Source: Warburgia ugandensis | Lineage: Eukaryota; Streptophyta; Magnoliopsida; Canellales; Canellaceae | Direction: 5' to 3' | Assembly: GCA_035236585.1 (NCBI GenBank) | Contig: CP141137.1 | Location: 46,522,057 to 46,586,056, forward strand | DNA length: 64,000 nucleotides | Shown here: one piece after another, positions 13,003 to 28,000 of the stretch | Layout of the letters: each line of letters begins with the position of its first letter | Position numbering within the stretch: the first letter of the stretch is position 1 | Notes under the pieces: model-generated | What the model was told of the DNA's origin: nothing | The model's input: only the letters and a program-made list of their open reading frames with translations | Database searches by the model: none | Position numbers and translations under genes: made by a program

Positions 13003-16000
13003 ATGGGAGAAGATCCTCAGCGTCTAAAAAGGATTGCAGCGGCATCATACGACTACGAGAGTGATTGGAGATGGGCAGATTACTGGTCTAACATACTCAT
13101 TCCTCCTCACATGGCATCAAGACCTGATGTAGTCGACCATTTCAAGCGAAAATTCTACCAGCGATTCATTGTAAGTGGGCCTTTATTCTTCTTTTTGTTT
13201 TGATGTTTTTCCATGTAGTAATGCGTAAAATCCAGCACTCGTTTATGAGTTTGGGCAATGGGCAATGGGGTTTACTTTCGTTCTTTAGGTTTGCATCTGT
13301 GTCTGGGGCTTATTGAATTTTGGGAAGATTGTGGCTGAAAGTGCTGATTTTGATTTCTCCCAATTTGATGTAAAGCCCTCTAATTTTATCTGGGTTTGGG
13401 TTTTGATCTGTAGGATTGTTCTTTTCTATCTGTTTTGGCTTCTTACTATTTGCTTAAACTAGAATGAGGAAACAAAGAAGCAATTTTCTTGCATATTTTA
13501 TATATGGAGGGTTTTTTTTTTTTTTTTTTTTTTCACTCTTCGTCAATCTGTCTAGACGGTATTGAAGATGAAACCCAGTCGTAAAGAGTGTCTAGTAGTA
13601 CGTTGAAATGCTTGAAGGAGATGGTGTTTCCTAGTTGGGCAAGTAGAACAGAAAACGTAGTGCACCACGTCATGCCTTCTTTTTCTGTTAGATGAAAAAT
13701 ATCAAAACATTTTTGCTTATTTTATTAATATGGAAAGGATAACTTTGTGTTGGATAAGTTCTCTGGTTTATGAAAGTGTGTAATATTTGAAAGAGTGAGA
13801 TGGAAGGTAATTGCATGAGTTTGGATACAAGGAGTATGTTGGTCAAGAGGAATTATGATGACAATAATATGAAAGTGAAGGAGTTTGCATCTTCTAATTG
13901 GTTTGTCTAGTAATCATGTTCGGGTGCAAGTTAGAATACCATATGTCTCTATAAAGCATACCTTCTGGAAGCAAATGATTCTATATGACGAGGAAACTAG
14001 CTCTCTGATATTTTCTGTTAAGGCTGGCAATTTGTGTTTGTTGGTTGTGTTCGTGTTGTGTTGAGATAGGTGCATTAAGTTAAATGGGTGGACATGAACA
14101 CGACCCATTTAATTAATTGTGTCAAATGGGTTGATACAAACACGACCTATTTATTAAACAAATAACATGACGCTACACACACAACCCATTTACTTAAACG
14201 TGTTGTGTTGATCAATAGACATGACATGACCCGATTAACTAATTTGACAAAATTAGCTATCATATTAAATAAGTTTAAATTTTTTTATGTTTATAATATT
14301 TATTTTTATTGTAATTAGTAGTAGCAAGAGTAAATATAAATAAAATCCTATTTTAATTACATATATATAATTTTGAAGTTAAATAGGTAAATAGGCCACA
14401 AGTTGACATGCGACATGACATGACCCGTTTAAATAAACAGGTGTCATTTTCGAGTTAAACGGGTTGACACGAACACAACCTGTTTATTATCATGTTGAAT
14501 TCGGGTTGACATGAACACGATAAAACTCAACCCTAACCCTCTAACTTTGTGCCGTTTTCGTGTTGGGTTGTCGTGTTGTGTCAAAGTTGCTGCCCCTATT
14601 TTCTGTGTATGAAGCCCTTAATTGTCAGCTCCTATCCTTATACAGGGAGTTACAAAAAGTTTGTGAATTGAGAGATCTATTCCACCTCATAGAGTTCCAA
14701 TTATCATTCATAATGGCATTTTCATGGCCATGGTGTTCTAGAGTAAAAAATATGGTGGCTTGATTAAGCTGAATATCAGCTATAAGTACATAGTGGGTGC
14801 AACCTTCTTTCAGATAAAAACACTATTTCCTATTTCTTTTACCGGTTCTCATTTCCATTTCTCAACCATGCATCACCATTGTTTTAGCACTCTGGAAAAG
14901 GGTATTGATACATTGATTTAGGTCAAGATTCTTGACTTTTGCAATTGTTTGAGTGGTCATAAATTTTATATTAGTTGCATAATATGGTAAGATTTCTCAT
15001 TATACAGATTGAAATAACTAGAAGGAAGTGAAGCTTGTCCATAATTGAAGGGACATGCCACGAACTGGTAGAACCAGGTTCATGATTTGCTGGATAAGAA
15101 AATAAAGCTGATCTGCACTTCAAGAAGGTGCAAACCAGGTTGCCTGAGAAGTTTAGCAAGGGCACTGCACACTAACCCTATTCGTGATGTTATTCTATCT
15201 TGCTTACACTCAAAATATTTGTACTCAGAGAAAGTGTCTGCCTAGATACTCAGAGTGGAGGTAACAAACGGCAGATGCATGATCTGATTTTCACAACCGA
15301 AACTGTAGGACTTGAAAATTATAGAGGCTATTCATTCAAGTTGGAGGATGAAGCCTACATGTGTTTCCAGAGCTAGTTTCATTATTTTGCAGTTTATACT
15401 TCCATTGCAGAATTTTTATGTAAAAGTTGGCAGGATCCTATTTCAGTTTCTAAACTTTAGTTTTTCCAGCAGGCTCCTTGCTCTGTTTACTTATTTCAAG
15501 CAGTCGTTGTTGTGTTATTGTTTTCTCTTGATGCATTTCACTTGGTCCACCAACTGATGAGATAGTTTAAAGTTTGACTTTGATGTAATTCTGTGCCATT
15601 GATCGGTTCATTTTAGTTAATGTTGGAGTTCCACTGCAGAGTACACCAGTTTAACTGGCCTTTGGCAAGATCAGACTTCTAAGTTATGATAAGTTGGTGA
15701 AGGACATTACATTCTTTCTTCTGAGGAATCAGTTTATACCGCCAAGTTCACTTTCTCTAAAATGAAATTTGTGGTTCCCTTTCAATAATGTGTTTTATTG
15801 CCTCTAATGGAATTTGTATCTATATACTACTTACTGATGACATTTAAACTTAAAAGTATCCCAAGCATGTTCTAAGAATATTAATTCACAGTGAATAATA
15901 TGATTGAGAGTTAATTCTTTGTACCTAGGGAACTACTTTGGTTCATGATATCATCTTCCCGAAATTTAACCTATTCTCAGAGCTTCTCTCCTAGATAATA

Positions 16001-19000
16001 TCAGGAAAATTTTTCCTAGCCTCCTGAGATGCCTACTTCCTTATCTTAAACCTTCATCCAACTTCTCTAATGCTCTCAAAATCAAGATGGTTGTCAAGTG
16101 GTCTCAAAGTCACAGTCTACATGGTCCTAGGTGTCTCTATGTTAATGTTACTTTTTCTATTTCTCAGCCAAGACATCTGATAAGTAAGAGCTGCAACAAG
16201 AATTTTGCAGTCCAAATGCTTTCAAAAAGATAATCACATCCAAAGAGTTCTCCATCAGAGTTTTGTATATGACCACATGAAGTCAACAAAAAATACTACA
16301 AGTTGAAAGCCAAGACCCTTCCCTGCTCCTCCTTGGCTGGAGGTTGATTAATTGTTCAAACCCCTACCAGTAATCTGTACCAAAAACCTGCTCTTGAAGA
16401 TGCCCCAGGTTCTTTTGGTGAAATGAAACCTGGGAAACCATTTAGCTCTTGTTCATTCTCAACTTCAAGATAGATTCTCTAACTCCATCCTCATTGAAGT
16501 CCTTATATCACCAAGTAGCTTTTCTTACGTGCATTCTATCTTTCCTTTTGCAGAGAAAGATTATGTTCTGATAAAATATAACAACTTTCTGGAGAGTGGG
16601 GATATTTTGGATGGCTTTTGGATCACTTGGGCAGGCTAACTATATGCAGTTGTCTTTACTTCCATCCACTTTGTCGAGTTGCTGACATGGTTGGGTTGGA
16701 TTTTATGCATCTCGAACAGACAAAGCATGTCCACTTTAGAGCAGTTGCTGATTACTGGATATCCAACTTGCAAAAATCCTAGTTTTAAGCAAGTCATGCT
16801 GGTCCCGATCCTCTATAAGTGCCACAAGTTTTACTAGTACATCTTGCTGAAAGGCTTTGAAGATGATATCTGTTTGATGGAGCACTATAGATATCTTTAA
16901 ACTCGTATCTCCACCATAATTCTTTAACTCTGTTGGACAAGCCTATAATTTTCAATCTATTCAACTTTTCAAATAGTTTACAGGTCCTATTAACTTGTCA
17001 CTTAACTTTCTCCTCTCTCTCCAAGTGCTGTTAACTTTCATATCTATTTATATATTTCCAGATTATGCTTTCCTCATTTGCTTGCTTAACCTTTTAATAT
17101 TCTTTTTCCTATAATTTTTTGTTGTTGTTTAATTTGTTATTTCTATGATCAGGATCCTGATCTTGTGGTTGAGCCAATGTCTTTCACCAGTTCCTCTCAG
17201 TCGTCAAGAACTTCAGCCCCATCCTCATCATCTTCATCCTCTTCTGCAACTGAACAAGTGAGGCTATGGAATTCAGGTAGCGAAAAATTTACGATTGGAA
17301 TCAGTGGCGGTGTACCAACCAGAAATTTGGAACCCGTAATGACAATCAAGTAATGGAACCTAAGGTTTTGGTGCAGGTTCCACTACAGGAACAACAGCGC
17401 GACCAGGCATGAATGCAGGCTCCCTGCGTTGGGATAAACAGACCATACAATTTTCTGTTAATGCTTGGGTATGCTTCACAGACCATAAAAATTTTCTGTT
17501 AATGCTTGGGTACGTTAAAGTGACATCTTGACAGATATAGTCATGCTCTCAAAGCTCCTTCATTCAAACTGTTCAGTTACTTGTTCTGTGTATCATCCTC
17601 ACTGGGCAGCTTTGAAGGAAATCTATGTCTTCACTCCTGGAAAACTAAGTTTACAGAACTTGGATTGTTGATTGTAAAATGTCTTTCTTTAGTTATCTTC
17701 CTTCCTGGAAACTAAGTTTGCAGAACCTGGATTGTTTATTGTAAAAAGTCTTTCTCTAGTCTATATCAGTAGTATAATTTTATTTATTCAATGACTACTT
17801 CATGAATAAGAAACAAATGTGTCCTAAAATCACACAAACCAAGGTTAGAATGGTAAAGAATGTCTCATCTTTGCTCCTTGATTAACATGTGCGCTGCCCA
17901 ATTAGTCTCATGATAATTCTATGTCATTGATGGGCTTTTTTTAATAAACACTGGCAACATCTAGACCTTAAGATCACTTGAAAACTGCCTGAAATTGCTG
18001 AAGCGATAGTAGTGCTTGCCTTCTAGTTGAACTCTTGGTAGCAGGATTATGTACTGTATCAAATCCTCCACTCATCATTATCACTGATCCCAAAACGCCA
18101 AGATGACCTATTAACTCTGCATAAAATTTCAGTTTGTAGCCAGTTGCAATATCTAGGCATCCACCTAGTCTTCTGTTTCTCTTTGTCAACTTGCTATGAA
18201 TAATTTCCCTCCAGTATCTAGCAATATTCTGAACGGGTTAGCAACCAGTTTTGTTCTTTTTACTTGCCCATACTAGAGTGAAGTATTCACATCTAACAAT
18301 ATTCTTGCACTAGGTTTCTCATTGTCACTAAAATTAATAATGTGGAACTAGCTCTTCACCTCTTAGGAGAAAATAGGAGGGACATGGGCTGAGCCAATGG
18401 ACCCAAGTAGGAGAGTACCAATCTGTGCATTCCATGCTAAATGGATAGTAGAAAAAGAGATGATTACATGTTTCTTCTAGCTTCATGCATCTAGTACACC
18501 GTTGCCTACCTGCATCCAAGCTTGTTAATAGTTATGTCTTTGATGATACATTGTCCAAAAAAAACTATGTGCTGTAGGAGGTACAGATGGATTCAGGACT
18601 TGCTTCTGGTTGCACATCGGAAAGATGGGTGCACCATGAATATCCATCCTGTATCCAGGATCTAGAGTCTTCAATCATGACGAGTAATGGTAAAAGAGAG
18701 GCAAGAGAGGTGATTTGTTCAGTGAAAATGCAATGGAATGGCACTCCCATATAACCTACCTCTGAACATGCTGAAGCACACCATAGCAGTCTGACCTATT
18801 GGATATTGGAATATGTTTCACTCTGATAATGATGAGAGGCGTTTTGTATTATATATAATGATTTACAGTGAGTAAGATTGCAATATTACCCTTCGTACAC
18901 AGTTAATTACAATAGTTCCAATTGTGCCCTCAAGTTGAAGGTCCTAAGGAATAGACATTCAACTTACACAGAAGAATTGTAAACCGAGCTGGAGGTAGAG

Positions 19001-22000
19001 TCTTAGTAAATGCGTTAGTTACTTGATCATGTGTGGATATGAACTGACCTTTGGAAGACCTTTTGAAACCCTATCTTGTACAAAATGGAAATCAACTGAT
19101 ATGTGTTTTGTGTGAGCATAAAGGCTAGGTTGACAATGAGACAGGTTGGGCGTAAATTGTCATACCATAGTAATGAAGGTTCCTTTGAATGAATTCCCAG
19201 CTCCTTAAGTAAAGATTCTACCCAAATAACTTCTGCTGTGGCATTTGCAAGTGTTTGATATTCAGATCCGTTTGAAGATCGCACTATTGTGCACAGAGCA
19301 TGAGATTAGATTCTTGCCGAGATAAATGGCAAATGCCCTGGTAGAACAATGGTCATCTGGACAACCTGCCCAGTTCCATCCACAAAGAGTTGAGGATGTG
19401 CAATCGAGGATTTGGATAGAAGAAATCCATGTGAAGTCAACTGTTTTAAGTACTGAAATATCCTTTTTACAACTTGCCAATGGTCGTTATTGGGCAATTG
19501 CATAAATTGAAAAACTTTATTGATGGAATAAGCGATGTTGGGTCTATTAAGTGTTACATATTGAGGTGCTCCTATATACTCCTAGTGGTTTGGGGATCAG
19601 TCATGGAGTTTACCAACACCAAAATTTGATAGTTTGGATGACAGGACATGGGCATTGCCACTGGTTTAGCCCCTAGCATGTTTTAGAGATGAAAGATTGA
19701 GTATATACTTTCTTTGAGATAGCATGAGACCTTCAGGCAGATGGGCGCGTTAATTCTTAAGAAGTAGTAAAGATTACTGAGTTTTTTTTAATGGAAAATG
19801 CTCTTGGAGCTTCTTAATGAGGGCAGTGAGAGTGTTAGGCATGCTGCCAGTGAGAAATATGTCATCAACCTAAATCAACGTGTAGATGATAACACCCTTC
19901 TTGTTATGGATGAGTAATGAACTGTCAGTCATGGAGCTAACATGCCTTGTATTTTTCAACTGTTCCATCAGGCTTCTCTTGATTAAAAACACCCATCTTT
20001 CTGGCTGAATTTGAAGCATCCATTTGAATCCTATAACATTAGTGCATTAACTCAGGTAAACAAGGCTCCAAGTACCATTCTTGAGTGGCGCTTTTAGCTC
20101 CATAATGATAGCAGTTTGCCATACTGGGTTTTTATGGCTTCAGTGAAGCTTGTGTTCTCTCTTTCAAGTAGGCATTTTGCAATTCTCACAAGGATAATCG
20201 ATGTTTGGTGGCTGCATGTACCTGGGCTCCAGTCGCTTTGGATACATGGCAAAGCTACATTTGATGTGTACGAGCAGGTGGCAGATGAGATGCTGTGATC
20301 CTGCCAAAATATTAGGAGCTTAGAACAGAAACATTAGTAGATGGATTTAGTTAAAATTCAGATAATGGTTCCAGTGAATTTGAATTCGAATTATCAGTTG
20401 GAGAGGAAAGTGACTCTGATGGGTCAATGCTAGAATCAGGGGATGATGGAGAAGAATCTGGTGGAGAAGATAAAAGATTGATCGATTTGAATTTGAAATG
20501 TAAATTGCTGGCTGAGTTTGATAATAGATTCTCTTACTTGAATTTGAGGGGAAACTTGCTTTAAAGGAGGACTATAAATAGGAAGGTCAGGATGCAAAAG
20601 ATTTGGGGAATGAGGAAAGATTGGATTTGTTGACTATGGATCAGAATTGGTAGAATTTGGAGATAAGGAACTGGAATTTGAATTTGAATTTGAAGTGGAA
20701 ATCAAATTGGAAGTAGAGGTGGGAATTAACTTAACAGGATCAGGTAGACTCATCAAAATGAACGTGTCCTGTGATGTAAAATTTTGACTGTCATGCGGTG
20801 GATGAATGGATAGACTATTGAATATTTTCAGAAATTGATTAATATGTTGACTCATGGAAGAGAATTTCTAAAGGGCATCTCTAATCTAGATTAGCAGCTG
20901 GCATACAATTGATCAGGTAAGTCGCGGTATCAAATGCGAAATGCCAAAACTTCTTAGGAGCATTGGCATGTGCTAGTAAGGAAAGTCTGTTTTGTTAAGT
21001 GACAGATCCAATTGGAAGGCTTTGATTTTGCTATCAAATGGCATTGAACAAGAGATTGGAATTCATGAAATGTTTGATACGCATCAGATTTCTGAACTAA
21101 GATTAGGTCCATGGCAATGCTGTAATTCATATAATACTGGTGATATTTCTCTGACATTTTGATTTTGACCTAAATACCAATATGATATGACATGGGTTTT
21201 CGTATCGATCAATATCTTGACTAAATCATAAATAATTGTAAATATCAGGTGATAATTATAAAATTTTGAGAAGTCTCAAAAGATATTTTTCCTGAAAATG
21301 ACAAAAACCCAAAATTAGTAGCCATCAATGGGTTTTTTTTCCTCAAAAATTTGATATTTGTAGGGTTTTTTGCACTTCAGTTGCAAACCCCTTTTATAAA
21401 TGAAGAAGATGATCAAAATCCTTCCATAGAAACTCAATTTCAGTAAAAGGAAAAAAATCAGCGAAAACAAATTCAAGTGATCATATAATTCTTCTTCTTC
21501 TTCTTCTTCTTCTAAAACCCAGAAACCCTCTTCTTCTTCTTGGTGAACCAAACCACCTTCTCTTCCACTTCTTCATCTTCCTCTAAACCCAATGAACCCT
21601 CTTCTTCGTTGTTGGTGGACCAACCCACTTCTTTTTTACTTTCCCCTAGATTATCTTTTGTTTAATTTAGGTATGATATACAAACCCAAGTTTTAACAAA
21701 AATGACAAATGGGTTGCAGCCCTCATTTTTTATACCAACAACATTAACAAAAACCCATCCTTGTTAATACTGAACAGCCCTCTCATTTTATACTAAAGGG
21801 CAGCCCCGGTGCACGAAGCTCCCGCCTATGTGTGGTCCAGGGAAGGGGCGGACCACAAGGGCCTAAAGTACACAGCCTTACCTTGCATTTTGCAAGAGGC
21901 TGTTTCCACGTCTTGAACCCGTGACCTCAAGGTCACATGACAATAATCCTCATTTTATACTAACAATCCTCAATTTTGATATTAATAGCCCTTTGCTACA

Positions 22001-25000
22001 TTGTTTTCCCAGAAGCAACGCGCTACATCGGATCCCGGGTGTAGTGATAAGTGGGCAAGGGCTGCTAGAGCGTCCCTTTGGAAGCGACGCGCTGCATCAA
22101 AACCCAGGTGTAGTGAAAAGTGGACATGGGTTCATACCATGGAGGTTGAGAAAGGCGGTAGTAAATAGGGTATCACCAAAACAGAAGATTCATATCGCTA
22201 CATGGAATATTGGGACATTGACAAGTAAGAGTTTGGAGTTAGTAGACACAATGAAACGTAGGAGAGTCAACATCGCTTGTTTCCAAGAAACCAAGTGGAA
22301 AGGGGCTAAAGCTAGAGAAATAGATGCATATAAATTATGGTATGTTGGAAAGGAAAATAACAAAAATGGTGTAAGAATAATAGTGGATAAGGAGTTAAAG
22401 GATAAAGTTGTGGACGTTAAAAGAATCAGTGATAGAATTATAATAATAAAGTGTTCTAGGAGAGCAGATTATAAATGTTATAAGTGCATACGCACCACAA
22501 GTGGGGTTACAAGATATAATCAAGAGACAGTTTTGGGAAGATATGGAGGGAGTCATACAAGAAATTGCCAACACTGAGGAGATATTTATAGGAGCAGACT
22601 TAAATGACCATGTAGGAAAAGATAAGGAATGATATAATAGAATACACAGAGGGTATGGTATAGGTGAACGAAATGAGATGGGGGAGAATATCTTCGATTT
22701 TGCTTTGTCATATAACCTGTCCATTGCAAAGACACTCTTTAAGAAGAGGGATGAACACTTAATAACCTTTAAAAGTGGACTTCATAAAAGCCAAATAGAC
22801 TTTTTTTCTACCTGGTGATGCCTGGTGAACGTTTAAAAGTGGAATAATGAACGATCTATATGCAAGGATTGTAAGGTGATACCTGGTGAGAGTTTAACCT
22901 CACAACATAGGTTAATGGTTATGGATATCCATAGTAAAAGATGGAGTAAAAGAGCTGAACTTAATACATATCCAAAAACTAAGTGGTGGAACTTAAAAGG
23001 AGAGAAAATAACCTCATTCAAAAATAAGTTGATGGTAGAAGGAAATTGGAACTATGAAACAGAAGTAAATACCATGTAGACTAATATGGCTGAGTCCATT
23101 AAGAAAGTGGCAAAAGATGTCTTAGGAGTATCTAAAGGTAAAAGGCTATTAGCAAAGGAAACATGGTGGTGGAGTAAAACAATGCAAAAAGTTATTAAAG
23201 AAAAACAGATGCGTTTTAAAGCTGGGCAGAAGATTAGAAATAATGAAAACTATGAATAATATAAGAATGCTAAAAACGCTGCTAAGAGAATAGTAAGTGA
23301 GGCTAAACTTAAAGCATATGATGAGCTCTATAATAAATTAGGAACAAGAGAAGGTGAGAAAGATGTGTTTAAACTTGCAAAAGTAAGAGAACAGAAAGGT
23401 AAGGACTTAGATCATGTTTGGTGTATTAGAAGCGATGATCAAAGGGTATTAGTCAAAGAAGATGAGATCAAACAAAGGTGGAAAACATACTTTCAAAAAT
23501 TATTAAATGACAATGGCTTTGAGAATATAGGGATTGAAAATAATATAAATCTAAATAACATTGGATATTATAGATATGAACGTAGGATTAGAATACCTGA
23601 AGTAAAAGAGGCTTTGAAAAAGATGAAATCAAGAAAGGCCATGGGGCCTGATGGTGTACCAATAGAGGTTTGGAAGCATATGGGAGATACTGGGGTAGTT
23701 TTGTTGACCAAGTTGTTTAACAAGATTATAAAATCAAAGAAAATGCCTGATGAGTGGAGGAAAAGCTCTATTGTACCAATCTATAAGAATAAAGGTGACA
23801 TTCAGAGTTGCACTAATTATCGAGGGATCAAACTTGTGAGCCACACCATGAAACTTTTTGAAAGAGTGATTGAGAAGAGGCTACGACATGAAACAAGTTT
23901 ATCGGGGAATCAGTTTGGTTTCATGAGGAGATCGTCTACCATGGAAGCTATTTTCTTGCTAAGACAATTAATAGAGAAATATAGGGAGAGGAGGAAAGAC
24001 CTACATATGGTCTTTATTGATTTAGAGAAAGCTTATGATAGAGTCTCTAGAGAGTTAATATGGAGGGTGTTGGGTGGTAAGGGGGTTTCTCAGGGGTATA
24101 TAGACATAATTAAAGATATGAATAAGAGAGCGGTAACAAATGTTAAGATCACTAGTGGCGTGACTGGTGATTTTCCTGTCACTGTAGGATTGCACCAAGG
24201 ATCGGCATTGAGTTCATACCTCTTCACATTAGTTATGGACGAGTTAACAAAACATTTGCATGAGGAGATCGTCTACCATGGAAACTATTTTCTTGCTAAG
24301 ACAATTAATAGAGAAATATAGGGAGAGGAGGAAAGACCTACATATGGTCTTTATCGATTTAGAGAAAGCTTATGATAGAGTCCCTAGAGAGTTAATATGT
24401 AGGGTGTTGGGTGGTAAGGGGGTTTCTCAGGGGTATATAGACATAATTAAAGATATGTATGAGAGAGCGGTAACAAATGTTAAGACCACTAGTGGCGTGA
24501 CTGGTGATTTTCCTGTCACTGTAGGATTGCACCAAGGATTGGCATTGAGTCCATACCTCTTCACATTAGTTATGGACGAGTTAATAAAACATTTGCATGA
24601 GGAGATCCCCTGGTGCATGCTATTTGCAGATGATATAATCTTAATTGATGAGACAAGGGAGGGTGTAAACATAAAGCTAGAGTTATGGAGAGAAGCATTA
24701 GAATCTGAAGGATTTAAAATTACCCGAACTAAGACAAAATATATGGAATGTAATTTTAGCAAGGAGAGTAGGAGTGGAACACCAGTCAAGATTGATAACC
24801 AAGAAGTCCCCGTGAAAGACCTCTTTCGGTACTTAAGATCATTGATCCATGAGAGTAGAGAGATTGAGAGGGAGGTTACCCAGAGAATCCAAGCGGATTG
24901 GAACAAATGGAGATGTGCATCTGGAGTTTTATGTGATTGGCAGGTGCCACTCAAACTAAAAGGAAAATTCTATAGGATGGCTATAAGGCCGGCCATGCTT

Positions 25001-28000
25001 TATGGATCAGAGTGTTGGCCAGTTAAGAAACATGATACTCATAGGATGAGCGTCGCAGAAATGAGGATGTTGAGATGGATGACTGGTAAGACAAGAAAGG
25101 ACAAAATTAGAAATGAAAATATTAGAGGAAATTTAGGGGTAGCACCAATAGGTAATAAGATGAGGGAGATTAGACTTAGATGGTTTGGACATGTCCAAAG
25201 GAGACCAACAACGGCAGCAGTTCGAAGGAGTGAGGCAATACAAGTAGAAGGCTCTAAAAGGGCAAGGGGAAGGCTCAAAAGAACGTGGATATAAGTGGTA
25301 AGGAAAGATTTAAAAACTTTGGGACTAAATGAAACTATGGTATTTAATAGAGTGGAATGGAGGAATAAGATTCATGTGGCCAACCCCTAATTGGGATAAG
25401 GTCTTGATGATGATGATGATGAATAGCCCTTTGCTCATGTTTACTAAAAGATTAAAAAATACTAATAATCTATAAAAAATTATCAAACTCTTTAAAAAAA
25501 ATTCCTTTCTAATATTTTAAAATTTTTAAAAATTTGATAGAAAAATGATATTGAAACCCAAATCAAAATTTCTATTTCTAGACCTGGACATACGATATTG
25601 ACAACATTGATCCAAACATATGTAGAATGATCGTCTATGAAAATTAGCATATATTTATGCCCATCAGTTGAAGGTACAGGACTCGGACCCCACACATTTG
25701 TGAAAACTAGATCTAACTCATGATCACTTATTGATTACTTAGATGGCAAATGTAAACAGCTAGATTTGGCACAATGAGATGCTAGACTAGAAGAGGACTT
25801 TCATTAGAGAATATGGTAAATCATAACGCTTGATCACTTCTAGGAGAGATCTAAAGTTGAGATGGCCAAGTCTAGAAAGCGAATGAGCATGAGAGTTCTT
25901 TGGCGAAGGCTGAAGCTCGACCACCTTTGTTGCTGCTATTAGAACTGTTAAACTTGTAAAGCCCATTCATGAGCCCTTGTAGAAGAGGAATCCAAGTGTT
26001 TTGATACTGAACAACAGAAAAAAGTGGGGTGAAATTCAAAGTAAACATTATTATCTTTTGAGAATTGGTGTGCTGATAATAAACATTTAGAAATAGATGG
26101 AACATGCAATATATTAGAAAGATGAAATCTTGAATTATTCCAATGCAAATCAGTGGAACTAATATGCTGATGGGGATCATATTAAAACACAGTAGAAACC
26201 CAAGCATTGATTTGGAACCATGATAATGATGAAGGCTCCAGATGGACCCTTCAATGGGGTTACTGATTGGAGAATAATGGAAGAGAATTGGGCTTAAGGG
26301 AACATAAATAAAAGCCCATGAGAGTAGGCTTACTCCTGCAAGCCCACTCCAGGAGATAGTTGACCAGATCACATCTACCTCCATGAAGATTTCTGTGATC
26401 TGTTGACTAGTTAATTAGTTTTAGTTTTTATGAGTCTTAAAGTCAATACTTTCCCAATCAATTGGTTGCTAATTTCCTAATATGCGTAAATATTTGTGGA
26501 AAGTAAAGCTGATCAAATCTGTCCAATTTTGAAGATCCACTGTGCATATGCATTTATGGGAACAAAAATCAATCAAGACTAATCAACACTTGAAATGCAG
26601 CTATGCATAAGCACTTATAGAAACTCATCATCATGGCATAGTGGATTACCAAAATTAGCCAGATTTGGTCAGCTTTACTTTCCACAACTATTAACACATC
26701 TTAGGAAAACAGCATGCAACTGATTGGGAAAGTATTGACTTCAAGGCTTATAAATTTTCTGTACAAATTTTGGAAATTAGTGAAAACTTAGAGATTTTAC
26801 TTGCGTGATCCCAAAAACAATCTCTGTTCTTGTCTCATTTCTTTTGGTTTCGTGAGTGTTATTTCATTTTGTAATTCTACCAGACTCTAACCACTTGGGT
26901 TGAGTCTTGGATCGCAGTTACTTTCAAATAAGATTTTTTCCTTTTAACCTTGTTCTCCATCATATGAGCTATTGACAGACCATTTCCATTACCTATACGT
27001 AACTGATCCTGTCCCTAGTATTCATTTGAGAGATCAAGATTGGATAAATCTGATGTCTCATGGTGTGTTGCACCATTGTTGAGATACCAGTCCTCAAAAT
27101 CCTCGGTGGTAGGAGCATGGGATGCTAGATTGGCTTGTGCACTATGAGACGTTGCAGGGGCCTTGAGCCTTAAAATGTCTTGGCAGCTATCCGCGGTGTG
27201 ATCATCTTTGTCAAGCAGTTGATATTTGACAATGACAACATCTCCTTGCAACAGATGAGGAGTTTTTATTGGTCAATTTGTTACCAAAAGATGCAATGGA
27301 GTTAGAAGCTCTACCTGATGAATTTGGCTTAGATGGTTTTCCATTTCCATGTCCTTTGGATGAGGCATGTTGGGCAGGTTTTTGCTACTAGTTGAAGAGA
27401 TGTAGCACCTACCAGATTACGAGAAGCAAAATATGACACGACACAATAATATGACTTGAACTCTACACGGATTTAGCAGGTTAAGGTTGAGTACCTGACA
27501 ATGACACTCCAAAAATCGTGTTGTGTTCAGGTCAACCCATGTTGACCCATTGTGTTAACCCCGTCTGACTTGCAACCTGTTAACCCGTCATGTTGACTCA
27601 TTTGATTCGCAACCTGTTAAACCGGCTGACTCGTGATCTATTAACGCGTCATGTTACACTAGTCGTGTTGACTCGTTTAATAAATGGATCATGTTCAAGT
27701 CATGGGTTCTTGATACGATTATTAATCGCATCGTGCTCATGTCGACCCATATACTCTAATGGGACAATTTCGACATGACCCGAACACGACCCACCAACAC
27801 GATTTGCCACCCCTAAGCCAGATTCTTCCAAAATCTGATTCAAATCCAATATAGCACCTATGGGTACATAAGAAATATATCGAATCAATTCTTTTCATTA
27901 ATGAATAGATCCGCTAAACATATCACATGACTTACTAAAATGCTATACTATTGAAATCAGATCCAATGTTCTTGTAAACAGCCATGCTAAACTCCCGAGA

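Noticed and set aside
18334..18750. Small minus-strand frames left of the copia LTR
   Set aside because: They are Trp/Cys-rich with no similarity that I recognise, and many stops surround them. They may be old transposon scraps but cannot be supported.
24427..24954. 175-residue minus-strand frame in the LINE (and its twin at 55286-55732)
   Set aside because: Antisense of the conserved reverse transcriptase; it appears in both copies only because the sense sequence is conserved.
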